Shown: positions 20,370-31,550, numbered from the stretch's first letter. The stretch: 37,370 nt of DNA from Symsagittifera roscoffensis (GCF_963678635.1 NW_026971387.1:10001-47370), one strand, 5' to 3'. The notes: generated from the letters alone by a model not told the origin. A program made the numbers and translations.

Positions 20370-21400
20370 AAGAACAACAAAAGTTTCTAACAATGTTTTT
20401 TTTTTTCAACCTTCTCAAATAACACAAAACGAATTCGACAAATTAGCAAAACTAGTATTAAAAGATCCAACAATTTATGCAACATCAAAATTCGATGTTG
20501 GAAAAATTAATTCACCACTACATTTACCTTTAAAACCTGACGCAGTTTTCAAAAAACAAAGAGTAAGTTAAGTACCGACACATTTACAAGATAAAGTAAA
20601 TAGACTATTTGACATTTTAGAACAATATGAAATTATATCTCCAGGAAATAAAAAGGAACAACCAAAAGCTAACACGTTTATCAACCCAGTTATCATCCTC
20701 GCTAAACGAGAATCACTAAAAATTGTTCTAGATGCTAGATATCTCAATTCACTAATTGACAAATCTAAGTGCAATTGGCCTATTGAACCAATTAAAGTAA
20801 TACTAACAAAAATAAGTCGTAAATATTTCACTACCGCACACATGAATAGTGCATACAATCAAATGCCCTTAGATGAACAATCACGACGGTTAACACAATT
20901 CGTTATTAGAAATCAACAACACGAATTCAACAGATTATTCTATGGAATATCCATAGGACCAGCAGCTTTTTCAGCTTTTATGAGTAATTTTTTTAGACCC
21001 ATTATACTCAAGAAAAATGCAATCACATATTTAGACGATGTTTTCATGCAATCACAAATTAAAGATGAAATATTTATAATTTTAGAACAATATAATCAAA
21101 TACTCAAAAATGACAACATGGAAGCAGCTCCGGACAAATCACATTTTTTCCTACCACGCGTAAAAGTTTCTTCGACACATTAACGAAGGAAACACTATAA
21201 CTCCATTAAAATCACGCATAGAGGCAATTCAAAAACTTCAGCCACCCACAAATAAATAGAAAATCCAAAAAATCCTTGGAATGCTAAATTTCTTAAGTAA
21301 ATATGTATACAAAGTGCAATCATACTTAAGACCTTTCTATAACATCCTAAGACAGCAAACTAACTTTGAATGGTCTACCGAACATCAAACACGATTTGAA
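20370..21400 (+). pseudogene. pol: Pol: reverse transcriptase, catalytic Asp lost
   Basis: RT palm and fingers are recognisable. There is a charged helix with a P-x-I-x-L-A-K-type strand near 20690, L-D-A-R-Y-L at 20731-20748, the motif A region at 20833-20856, FYGISIGPAAFSAFM (motif B, 20938-20982) and YLDD at 21028-21039 (motif C). In motif A the residue before MNSAY is His (CAC, 20839-20841), where RTs have the first metal-binding Asp, so this copy cannot be active. The frame is broken upstream (a TAA near 20571), by TAA at 21181-21183 and around 21258. A T-run at about 20398-20408 is a likely slippage site. Sequence after 21180 looks like the thumb/connection region. Confidence 0.88.
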
Positions 21401-21984
21401 GAAAAGTGAAAACTTCTAACAGAACATTTATCAAATACAATCTCAGATCCAAATCAACCATTTTACGCAATGTGCGGTGCTTCAAATTTTGGCATCGGCG
21501 CAGCATTACTGCAATCCCACAGTGGAACAAACAAAATGAATCTTATACCAGCAAACTCTCGTTTATTTACACAAGCCGAACTACGACTCTGTACTCTTGT
21601 GAGACAATGCACAGCATCGGCGCAGCATTACTACAATCACACAGTGGAACAAACAAAATGAATCTTATACCAGCAAACTCTCGTTTATTTACACAAGCCG
21701 AACTACGACTCTGTACTCTTGTGAGAAAATGCACAGCTATAAAATTTACACTTACAGAATCTGAATTTCTGATTCTGGGATCAAAAAAACCAGGAGTTCT
21801 ATTTTCAGTTCACAAACCAATTATATTTCTTTTTACACAAAAATCAAATCCAAACCAAAGAAATTACAGATTTGAAATAACTCTAAGGAAATTCCCAAAC
21901 CTACATATAGTTTTGACATCAGGAAAAAATCTTGCATTACCATATACGCTAAGTAGAAATACACCACCTGATCTACTTACTTGA
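21401..21984 (+). pseudogene. pol: Pol: RNase H with internal 122-bp duplication
   Basis: The RNase H core begins with FYAMCGASNFGIGAALLQSH (about 21461-21520). The family has a catalytic Asp where this copy has Gly (GGT, 21476-21478), so it is inactive. A 122-bp segment (21492-21613) is repeated at once (21614-21735). Because 122 is not a multiple of three, the reading frame changes, and the rest of the domain is in the frame open to 21984. After the repeat come TLTESEFLILGS and a VHKPIIFLF strand, as in Ty3/gypsy RNase H, where the residue aligned with His is normally Asp. Confidence 0.85.
21492..21735. repeat. 122-bp tandem duplication inside RNase H
   Basis: Units 21492-21613 and 21614-21735 differ at only a few bases (CTGCAATCCCAC against CTACAATCACAC, GAGACAATG against GAGAAAATG). 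It is specific to this copy and disrupts the frame. Confidence 0.95.
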
Positions 21985-22661
21985 AAAACTACAGTTGAAA
22001 CAATACCACAAAATATTAAATTTTATCTTGCAAAAAATGAAACATCACCACAATTAGAATGTAAATATGCAGTAAAAACCGATATAAATCAACCATAATT
22101 AAACAATTTTCAACATTTCCCACTTAATTTAGATTGTCAAAAAAATCACTATGAAGTTGATTTAACAGGTACATCCACTTTTAAACTAATCCCATATTCA
22201 CATTGGATAAAGAATAATACCCAACAAAAGAAAATCAAACAACAACCACACAAAAAAAGATCCTTTCCCAATAATAGAAAAAGAAAATTTAACTGACATC
22301 ATAAATTTATCAGGACCACCAACAAATGATTTAAAATACACAGTAAACCAAGTTTTTAACCTTCATGACCCACTCGACACAATTCCCCTATCAAAAAAAG
22401 AAGTCGAAAGTATTTTTCTACCACCAACAGAAACAATTACACTATAATTATTACAAAAACACCAACACCTGGACCCTGTTATTAGACAACTCAAATCATG
22501 GCACAAATATAAAACAAAACCAGCAAAAGCTGATGCAACAATTTGGGAAATAAAACACTCCTTCTATACTTCAGAAAAAGTAGAAATACAACTATTAATG
22601 AAAGCACATATCTTTTAGAATATCAAACACCTGATTTGAAAGTACCTGTCTTCCCCTAAGT
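21985..22661 (+). pseudogene. pol: Pol: RNase H-integrase spacer
   Basis: Coding-like A-rich sequence interrupted by TAA/TGA stops and frameshifts. Protein-like blocks are visible but no catalytic motif. It is about 220 codons, somewhat long for the spacer between RNase H and the integrase zinc finger. Confidence 0.55.
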
Positions 22662-24163
22662 ATGATGTTGATAGCATTCAACATATCACACACACAACAT
22701 ACAAAAGGACACTCAGGATCAGAAAAGACATACTCAAAATGTACACAACAATTTTACTTCCCAAATGCACCAATTTCGATTAAAGTATTCAGCAACGATT
22801 GCCTAATATGTCAATTAAATGAACCTTATTCCAATCAAAAACAAATGCCACCGAAACAAGATTTTAAAGGACAAAGTCTATTTTTCGATCATAGAATTTC
22901 ATTTGACACATAAGGACCAATTTCACCACTTCTTATTTTATGGTCATTGCTGATGCATTTACGCACTACGTAGCACTCACCCCAGTACCACATTGTAATG
23001 CTTATTACGCATACACAACACTTTACGAACATTGGTTAGCTAAATTCGGACTAAACGAAATACTATTCACAGATAACGGCACAGAATTTATAAATAATAA
23101 AATCATCACATTATGCCACTTATATAATATCAAACATAAGCCACGTACATCTCAAGCACCATGGACAAATGGATTAGTCGAAGGTATGAACCGTTCACTA
23201 CAAGAATATCTTAGATGTATCATTATTTGAAATGATACACGATATACTGAATGGTCAGCAGATGTAAAATTATTCCCCTCATCCTATAATTCACAAATCA
23301 CAAAAACTCTAGGAATGTCACCATACGAAATGGTTTTTAATCAAAAGCCACAAAAACCAGTTATGTTTACAGCAAAAACCCATAAAAATACACAAGGTTA
23401 TTGTCAACCAAATAAAGATTCAATATGTTATAATCTACCATTACATACACGTGATGAAGACCACTTTCATCATCCACAAATTTTAAAATTAGCTTCCGGT
23501 ACACATACCGAATGAATTTTAAATAGAGATGAAAAACATAATGAAATCTACCAAAAATTAACAAAGAAATTGTTACAAAGGCAAAATATAAACAACCGAA
23601 TTAATTAACGCTTTATGCCAGCCACAGATTTAAAAATTGGAACATTTGTTTTAATACCCAATTTCAATACACAAAAAGGAATCTCCAAAAAATTACAACC
23701 ACTTCAAAAAGGAACATACCAATTAATTGGTAAACCTACTGAAGTAACATACAAACTTACTGACTCCAGTAAAAAAGAAATCGTTCAACACCGAAACAAC
23801 CTGTTACCTTATTATCCTATAGATTACGCACTCCGCAAATTAACTCAATTATATTCTTTTACAGGTTTAAAAATTGTTCAAAACAATCCACAAACGGAAC
23901 AAAATCAAAACCTTAATACCAATAAAAATCAAAAAACAATCCAACAGCAAAACGCAAACCCTCAAATATCTAACACACCAGAACCAAAAATATCTCAAAA
24001 AGAAAGAAAAAATAGAAAAATGACAGAGACAATTTTACCACAGGATCAACAACAAAAATCCGAACACAGAGAATCATCACGACTTAAAAGTCAACCACAA
24101 AAAAACTACAAGACATTCATTCCACAATCTAAAATAATACAGAAAGTTGAATTTCAAAAGTAA
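22662..24163 (+). pseudogene. pol: Pol: integrase, DD35E, with GPY/F-like module
   Basis: The first frame (22662-22913) has an H-H-C-C zinc-binding pattern (HTKGHSG, then DCLIC) and reaches the first catalytic region at SFDT before TAA at 22911. A second frame runs from 22940 to 24163, interrupted by TGA at 23228, TGA at 23513 and TAA at 23606. It holds FTDNGTEF (Asp at 23072) and NGLVEGMNRS (Glu at 23180). The spacing is exactly 35 residues, so the DD35E core is kept. A C-terminal module, QPLQKGTYQLIG, followed by VTYKL (about 23694-23760) matches the GPY/F position with GTY in place of GPY. The tail (23870-24163) is Gln/Asn/Lys-rich. Integrase joins element cDNA to host DNA. Confidence 0.88.
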
Positions 24164-24435
24164 CTTTATTTTTGGTTAACGTCAATATTCTTTTTAATCG
24201 CTTTGAACTTTCAATTTTCCGTAATAACATGCTGAAAACACAATCGATAAATTCTAGTTCAAATTCAACCTATAGAATTCATTCAAATTTATCACCTAAT
24301 TATCTCTAACACAAACTCATTAGCCGTTAGATATCAATCTCCAGGCATATCTATAACTATAATTTTACGACCTCCAGGTCAAAAATAAGCAACTTGCTAA
24401 AACTTGACAACTAAAATAAACGCTACTTCAATATT

Positions 24436-24583
24436 ACAACCCTCCCCTATCAAATAATGCAAAAATCAACATTATTCTCCCAATTCAGACCTCAAACAAC
24501 CTCCAACCTACAACCCTCCCCTATCAAATAATGCAAAAATCAACATTATTCTCCCAATTCAGACCTCAAAAAACCTCCAACCA
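24436..24583. repeat. 74-bp tandem duplication
   Basis: ACAACCCTCCCCTATCAAAT begins at 24436 and again at 24510. The units are almost identical (ACAACCTCC against AAAACCTCC), so the duplication is recent. 74 bp is not a multiple of three, so any frame across it shifts. Confidence 0.93.
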
Positions 24584-25040
24584 AAAATGCCAAATTAGCC
24601 TAAAGCAATAAAGACCCATGATCATTTGGCCTAAAGTACAAGTATTTCAAAGGATAAATATTTCAAAAGATACCCCCAATTATGCAACAAATAAAAACAA
24701 AACTATGAAGACCTCCCAAACACCATAAAAATAAACCCTCAATAATTTTTGACAAAACTCAACCCACTTGTCAAATAAACAATAACTAATCCGACCACAC
24801 TTGAGTTTCGCCCCAAAAATTAAAAAATGTTCGACGAAACGAATCATTTCTCAAAACAGTCGATAACTTAAAACAAAAACTTTTAAACCTTTTCACAAAA
24901 TTTTCTATTCTATTTAAATTTTTGCTATTCTTTTTCATTGAAACTTTTGAAGCCCTAATAATCATTTCCATAATTTTTTGCACTCTTTTTTTAATTTTCT
25001 ATTCCCTATTTGAAATATACCTCCAACTTTCCCAAATCCT

Positions 25041-25055
25041 TGACCACATCCACAG
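25041..25055 (+). promoter_or_regulatory. Candidate 3' splice site for a subgenomic mRNA
   Basis: A long pyrimidine-rich stretch (24995-25050, TTTTCTATTCCC, CTCCAACTTTCCC) ends in CCACATCCACAG at 25055, 25 bases before the ATG at 25081. This is where a spliced env-type mRNA would be expected to begin. The matching donor was not identified. Confidence 0.38.
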
Positions 25056-25080
25056 GTACGATAACATAAAATCTATTTAA

Positions 25081-26281
25081 ATGATACGAACCATTTTGAG
25101 TCAAAAAGATATTTTTCTATTATTCATAATTTTTCTCACATTTTTAATATCCCTAATCATGACAATGTGCAAATGTATAAAAAAGGCAATAGTCACATTC
25201 GCCCCAGTATCTATTCTTTTGATACTTTTTATTGAAAATCATTATAATAAACATAAATTTTCACTATAAGATTTAAACACTCAAATACCTTTCAAAATTG
25301 CTAATCAACCACCACCAAAACTGTCCTCGCCAACAACTTCCCAAGAAAGTCCAATAACACCTACAACTACACAAAATCCCCAATCATCAACACGCATTTC
25401 TTTTCAAGACAACCCATACACTTTCGAAGAACGACACGCACAATTATCTGAACCATTAGAACCAGTTAATCGCCAAGCATCTTTAAGCGAACCATTGTAT
25501 AATTTATATCCCACCTTACAACAAGATCTGAATCGATTAGGACATATTAGCCAAAATCAAAAAACACCTGAAATAAATACACAAATTATACATCCAAGAC
25601 GAAACAGAAATTTTCAAACCCCCAGAGTTCGTTTTAACATACCTCAATCACCGACATCAACTACCTCAGAACTTTCTAGCAATACACTACCAGAAACTCT
25701 CACACTTGCTTCAAAACATAACATTTCAAATATCCCATCAGACTATCTAGGTTCAACTCCAACATCAGTGCAAATCCGAGAAAATCCTCTTAACCCCCCA
25801 GACACCACCGAACGATCACCATATCGGACAACACACTCATATACTCAAGGTGAACCAAATTTAGTAAATGAACCAAGAGATGTTTCTTCTGATACAAAAT
25901 TATCATCCCTGAAACGCTTTCACTCCCATCAACATACACTATAAGTCAAATATCACCAACACTTTCCCCCCCTAATTTCCCAACCAATCTTGACGCTATT
26001 ACCAAGAACAATCATCGACAAATACCCCTCTACGGTTAGATTAGAATATTTTCGTAGCACCTCCCCCACTATTTGGAAAACATCAAGAAAGTAGCCGACT
26101 CCACAATTGGGAACTAAATAGATTACAGTATAGACAAGATATTCACAAAGATATTCAAGAACACAATATTCAAATACTTCAACAAAATAGTCTCCAATTA
26201 AAGTTTGAAATCACAGTCAGACTTAATAATATTGTTCAACACCCTTTTCCCTTAAGTCCATTAAATAAAACAGCTCAATGA
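25081..26281 (+). pseudogene. Membrane-anchored Pro/Thr-rich protein M2 (unrecognised)
   Basis: ATG at 25081, directly after the TAA of the previous frame, opens a protein with two hydrophobic segments near its N-terminus (FLLFIIFLTFLISLIM and VTFAPVSILLILFI). A single TAA at 25267 interrupts it. The same frame then stays open to 25942, encoding about 225 residues rich in Pro, Thr, Ser, Asn and Gln, probably disordered and possibly glycosylated. Protein-like sequence resumes in another frame at 26045-26281 with a Gln/Leu-rich, coiled-coil-like stretch (QDIHKDIQEHNIQILQQN). I recognise no family. It may be a separate accessory membrane protein or the N-terminal part of the envelope precursor. 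One stop and one frameshift separate the pieces. Confidence 0.5.
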
Positions 26282-26439
26282 TTACCTCCCACAATTATAA
26301 CAACTGAAGTCATATATAAATACGACAGATATACCAAAAACACAATTAGATATCACCTTTTATAACCCATACTCAGGATTATCATACACATGTAAATTTT
26401 GAAAATATTTACATTTCAACGCCTCCTTTTTTAAATTTT

Positions 26440-28505
26440 TTCCGAACAAAATACAAATCCATCTCCTCGCACAGGACCTCAAGAGTTATTAGTAACACAC
26501 TATGATTGTGAAGAAAACGATCAAAAAACGCTACACAAATATGCTATAAACCAAGTAACACAATGCGAATCAGAACCACAAGCTACAGAAACCACAAACA
26601 TAATAGCAACATTATACTCAAAAAACCGAGCAAAAACAATACAGGCTATAAATTTACAGCGACCTTTTCCGAAAAGAAAGTACATTGTTCACAAGTTTCC
26701 AATGGAAATAAAAACCGACTTGATCACGAATCTTTCTACCAAAATAATATAGAAAGACTTTTACATCTTTAAACCCGACGATTGTAAAAACGAACTACTC
26801 AGATTAAACTTGACAAAAAATAAAAACTCAAACAGAAAACTCGACTCTGTACATCAAGCAGAACTTAAAAGATATCAAGGACATATTAAATTAGACGAAA
26901 GATACCCATACAACGGCGCAATTTATGATTTTCACGATAAACACTGGATACAACATATTGGAATAAATAGTCCTTCAAACTGCAAAGCAGATACAAAAAA
27001 TGAAGGATATCAAGAAATAATGTTTTTTGACTGGAAAATACAGTTTGAAAAAATACAATTCACAGGAGATTTAAGAGATAACACTATAATTTATCAAGGA
27101 ATCAGACTACCTTGTAAAAATGACCAAGGCTATTGTGATTCTACAACAAGGACACAAGCAACAGTTGTTTGTTTTCCTGAAGACACTTGTACAACATTTC
27201 AAGTAGCAAAAATCCACGCTAGAATGATTAAATTTCATGAAAAAAATTTTCTTGAATCCATGCCATTTGAAAATGTCAACTCAAATAAAAAAATCCACTC
27301 TACGAAACACATTATTCCGAAATACTTGTCGAATACGACGAAGGTTTCGATATGACCACTGGAAAAATAAAATATAATTTTTATGCAACACATCAACCTA
27401 TCAACGAAGGAACACCATACATCCCAGTAAATCTTCTCAAAAACGCAGGAAACTCTCCTGGAAAAGTAAAACCACAAGACACTGAAAGCACACGATTACA
27501 AGAATTACCACAAATTAATAGTACATATTTTGGCGCAATACACTATGACATCTACTTAGATATGAAATTAGACTGCACAATTAGTAGAATTTTTCAAGAA
27601 ATGTCACTTTCCGAATTAGAAACACTACATCAACTATGTGAATTAGAAAGAACTCAGATTTTACAATCACTCGCACTAGCAGTTCTAAAAATACCCTACG
27701 CAGGATATTTGTTATCCGGAAATAGATCAAACTTCCTTGACTATAAAGGAAACATCTTATGGCTTTATACTTGCACCAAAAAAGTATCACCATTTTATGT
27801 TTTTGAAGATAAACGTTGTTACAAACGAATTCCGATACTCTATAAAAATAAATTACTTTTTGTCGATACATTTTCAAGACGAACATATTTTTGGGATACC
27901 GCAGTCCCATGTGGATCAGAAAACAGCCACAACGTCGTACAATCAAATCCCGATGAAGAAAGGTACTACCTACTTAAATCATACCCTACATTAATGCAAC
28001 CATTAGAAAAGTTTTCACCCGAAAGTACTCGAGCTATTGCTCGCAATCCCAATATCGATCTACAATCGATAGGTATATATTCTAAATCAGATATACAACA
28101 TCACAATCGTATACAACAATTTCAAGAACTACTAACACAAATGGAAACTCTACAACGACACTCGATAGATCAAAATTTAAGAAAACTTGCAGAAACCGCA
28201 GGATTTTCAGACCTCTATACACAAGACTACAGCGGATATTTTAATGATATTAAGGACTACATATATTTAAACGGCGAAATTTATAAACCACAAGATATCT
28301 CACCAATAAATATGTCCAAATCTCGCCATATTACATCTTAGAAAGATTGACTATTTTATACGCTATGTTTAACATTTTTGGATTTCTTTTTTCATTACTA
28401 AAAGGAATCTATAACACATGCGCAATACATACACAAGTAAACCGACAAGCAAGCGTAGCACGCATATTATTTGCAGGATTTTTTGGAATTTTTCATCATC
28501 AGTAA
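26440..28505 (+). pseudogene. env: Env-like membrane glycoprotein
   Basis: Successive frames form one long decayed gene: about 26460-26640, 26640-26772, 26810-27355, 27352-28341, then a short frame to TAA at 28503. The frame ending at 27355 overlaps the next one, and protein-like sequence passes from one to the other near 27290-27350. It is Cys-rich: at least five Cys at 26810-27355 and five at 27352-28341. It ends with hydrophobic segments (LTILYAMFNIFGFLFSLL and ARILFAGFFGIF, about 28344-28494), as expected for a membrane anchor. Position after pol, Cys content and anchor identify an envelope-type protein that would mediate entry of particles. No furin site followed by a fusion peptide, as in errantivirus/baculovirus F-type proteins, is evident, so another class (for example gB-like class III) is possible but unproven. 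Confidence 0.68.
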
Positions 28506-28770
28506 AAAAAAATACACTTAGATGCACAAATCAAAGAATACAATACAAAACCCGAACACATACGACGAATCACACAATAAAACAAATACATTACCTACAG
28601 CACCACATTTACCAAATCTACATCATAACCATCCATTAAAATTAGTTTCACGAAATTTTAGAAACCTAGCAATCACAAACCCTCCAAACTTAAGACCAAG
28701 TAACATACAAAGCCCTATTCAACATATAGTAACACAACACCCCCAAAATGACAATATCACAATTTAATAA
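28506..28770 (+). pseudogene. Possible Env cytoplasmic tail with PTAP motif
   Basis: After the membrane segments, coding-like sequence continues in two alternative frames. The one open at 28522-28767 is Asn/Pro/His-rich and contains LPTAPHLPN (PTAP at 28594-28605). PTAP is the TSG101-binding late-domain motif of retroviruses. It could be the cytoplasmic tail of Env or a small separate protein. The motif is short and could be chance. Confidence 0.35.
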
Positions 28771-30391
28771 CTCCGATATAGAAACTCCCGATGAATTTGC
28801 AGATTCCGGACCATCCCCTTCTACCTATACCCAGACCAACTCTTCAACCTTCTCAAAGCCCCCTTTTGACCTATTCAACCTCAAAACCAATGTACATCTC
28901 CCTCCACTCCTTCTCATGTTTCCCAAGTAACCCCAACCTACTCCCCATTGATTTATGAACGATCAACCAACAATTTCCCAGATAATATTCAAATTTCATA
29001 AGAATTAGATAATTTTATAATACTCCAACAACAGTTACCATCCCCCCACACTCTCACTATTCACCAACTATCATCAACAATAACATCACAAATCCACCAA
29101 CACCTACACTAATTTCAGATTATACTCCATCATTAGCTCAATCATCCACATCGACAGAAACATCCACTAGTACTAACCGAGCTTATAAAAATTTTAAACG
29201 TTAATTCTCAAATCACCCGTTCCCATCCAAAATCGCAACCGCCCGAGAATACGTTAACCATCCAGACCACACCAATACTGCAAATTATCTTCAAGTAACA
29301 TTACCTTTTTTTCCCCAATATACATTAAATCAATCCGACTCTAAATCTGAACCACACAATGTTGTAGATGAACATGTATTAATACCCACACTTCATTGGA
29401 ACGCTTATTACAATTATACTAATCCCCTTGCTTTACCACTCCATAACACCACAAAAGATATTGAGAGAAATAAGAGCGACTTATTTTGACTAACCACGTC
29501 ACTAACATCCCAACAATTTACATACATAGGATTTAAAAAATTACTAAAAACCTTCAGTGCACCCCGAGCTAACGACTAATCAATTGAATATTATGATCAT
29601 AACATCATCAGATCTAATCAAGATCAATTTCGTGACGATGATCAATTTGCAAACCCACAATTAACAGAAAAATTTTTCATTAAAACATCCTACCTATTCA
29701 CACTTAGCATACTAGATAAAAAGCATGATCACATTATTTCAGAAGCATTATCCGACATTCACGCATAAGAACCATTTCCCAAAAAATTTCAAACATTTTC
29801 ATTAAACTTTCATTTTCTTACACCAAAAGAACGTGATTTGCACTGTTCACACGACATCATGTTGAGAACTAAGCAAACACACACCTACACTTATTATCGT
29901 TCGATAAGAATCATTTTCATTTACACACACCATCACGACAACCCCACCACAGATTTCAATTCAAAAATTCTAAACACACCTCACTGTTTTTCCTAAGTTT
30001 CACATATTGTATTAAGGATAATAACCTTCAAGGCATCCTCCGAAATTATGACCCAATCAGCCAGATGTATATATTCTGTCCCCTCACCAAGACCTTCAAC
30101 GAAGAAGAATCCCGACCCCTAATAGTCCCGCATGAATATATTCAAGCTATAGAAATAACCATTTTACAATTCATCCACAACACTAGATAAAATCACAAAA
30201 TTTACAATCTAATTCAGAACACACCTCACGAGTTTGCAGTAGGCACCGAAGAACCAAAAACCATAAAAGCACTTCAATTGCTTTGGCCACTGCTCCAAAC
30301 TAAAAACATCATTCGCATACTAGCAAAACTACTAACCACATCAGATGCTATTCACGATGTTTTCCCTCATGACTTCTTTCCCGACGACTAG
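28748..30391 (+). pseudogene. Large post-env gene, about 540 codons (unrecognised)
   Basis: ATG at 28748 starts a Ser/Thr/Pro-rich acidic segment (to TAA 28928). Sequence of like composition continues in another frame from about 29070. That frame runs to 29993 with only TAA 29202, TGA 29487, TAA 29577 and TAA 29766. A third frame (about 29873-30391, one TAA at 30188) finishes the protein, with IRILAKLLTTSDAIHDVFPH near the end and a final TAG at 30389. Stops are far rarer than expected in such AT-rich DNA, and the peptides look globular after the N-terminal low-complexity part, so this was a gene. Ordinary Ty3/gypsy elements have none here. I recognise no domain. The last codon directly abuts a consensus splice donor. 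Confidence 0.5.
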
Positions 30392-30474
30392 GTAAGTATG
30401 AATTGAATAATTTAAAACTATTTATTTCAAAATAAAACTAACCATTCTTTATAAATGATTTATATTTTCTTTAG
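30392..30474 (+). other. Canonical 83-bp intron in the retroelement
   Basis: The donor TAG|GTAAGT at 30391/30392 matches consensus over eight bases. The acceptor is TATTTTCTTTAG ending at 30474, and a branch-site-like ACTAAC lies at 30437-30442, 32 bases upstream. The interior is AT-rich with stops in all frames. The size resembles the 107-bp host intron at 3969. The TAG before the donor could be a mutated sense codon (NAG) of the upstream gene. Confidence 0.6.
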
Positions 30475-30818
30475 TCTTCGCATCACGATCACCTACAAAC
30501 AAGAAAAAACAAATAAAAACACAAACTGTTTTACTCATAATAAACTCTATTAAACCTTCAGCACTAAAATATGCAGTAAATTTCAAATTCAAAGTAGTAA
30601 ATTAATCTATGAATTATTTCCCTAAATGTAATAAAATTAAATACGATGAAAATCAATTTATAATTTCAGACCCCCACAAAGCAGTAAAATTTAAATTTAA
30701 ATTAGTAAATTGATACAGAGAAGAAAACAGTAATAACTTTTTATATATCTTCTATTCACCCGCACAAGAATTCTATCCAAAATCGCACAGCTCGCCCACG
30801 AAGAATTGTTTAAAATAG
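30475..30818 (+). pseudogene. Small basic frame after the intron
   Basis: From the acceptor, one frame runs to TAG at 30816 with only TAA 30603 and TGA 30711 inside. It begins with a basic patch (SRSPTNKKKQIKTQ), then a hydrophobic strand, and contains the near-repeat AVNFKFKVVN / AVKFKFKLVN (about 30572-30602 and 30680-30710). It may be the 3' exon of the post-env gene or a separate small spliced protein. The phase across the intron does not fit the upstream frame without a shift. No family recognised. Confidence 0.38.
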
Positions 30819-31550
30819 TGAATTCAAGTTTTAAGTTTTCACTAACAACCACTCAAACAAGCGATAACAAGTTTCCATTTTTCGTTTAACCCGATTGGAA
30901 AGGAATTATAAAGTAATCCAAACGAACCAACGCAGCTTACTAAACACCATAAACCATTAACTAACAGCATGACTAAGAAAAGAAAACCTACGATACCCAA
31001 ACCGGATTAAACCAGCTTAAAACTGGATAATTTATTCTTTTGAAGACTATTACCAAGTCTTAAAAAGAAACCATAAAACACCAAAAAGTCGCAAGACAAA
31101 CCCAAACCAAAAACAATTTGGTTTTTGAGAAAAGGACACAACCAAACTAACAAAAAAAAAACAAAAATAATATAACATAAAACAATAGCACAAAACAGGA
31201 CCCCTTAAAGAAACAGCATGAAATCATACTCCCACTCCTGGCCTAATCCACCAGAGAGGACGTCCTGAGCATGCTCTATAGCCGGCTTAACCCAATGTGC
31301 TCCATCCACGCTTTGTGACCACACTATACTTTTGATAAGAGGTACTCAAGGGCGAGTAACTCTTAAAAATAACTGAACTAAAACCAACTTTTGCGAAAAC
31401 AACTAACCAAAATCATAACTAATAAACTGAATTAACAAAATTTTAAAAAAATGTAAAACATAATATGCAGTACATAGATCATACACAACCACAAAGACGA
31501 GCACCCAAAGACTAGACGACCCCATCACACTCAACCTACAGAATGGCTAA
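30819..31550 (+). other. 3' non-coding region of the retroelement
   Basis: A-rich and stop-rich sequence, with a more GC-balanced block at about 31200-31340 that includes CGTCCTGAGCATGCTC and GCCGGC. No gene seen. The block could be an RNA element or a captured sequence. Confidence 0.5.

Larger units (their letters stand above)
24164..25080 (+). pseudogene. Membrane-glycoprotein-like frame M1 between pol and env
   Basis: Right after the pol stop, a hydrophobic stretch of about 22 residues (WLTSIFFLIALNFQFSVITC, from about 24173) looks like a signal peptide. Broken coding-like sequence follows, with N-x-[ST] sites around 24370-24440 and a 74-bp tandem duplication (24436-24583). From 24806 a frame without stops runs 91 codons to TAA at 25078. 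It has a charged helix and then about 45 strongly hydrophobic residues (about 24890-25020), enough for one or two membrane spans. A secreted or type I membrane glycoprotein is the simplest reading. No ATG start is certain and no family is recognised. The minus-strand frame at 24786-24983 is its shadow. Confidence 0.42.

Noticed and set aside
24786-24983. 65-codon minus-strand basic frame
   Set aside because: Antisense of the hydrophobic anchor of frame M1, whose plus-strand reading fits its place in the element better.
27581-27946. 121-codon minus-strand frame
   Set aside because: Shadow of the env-like gene on the plus strand.
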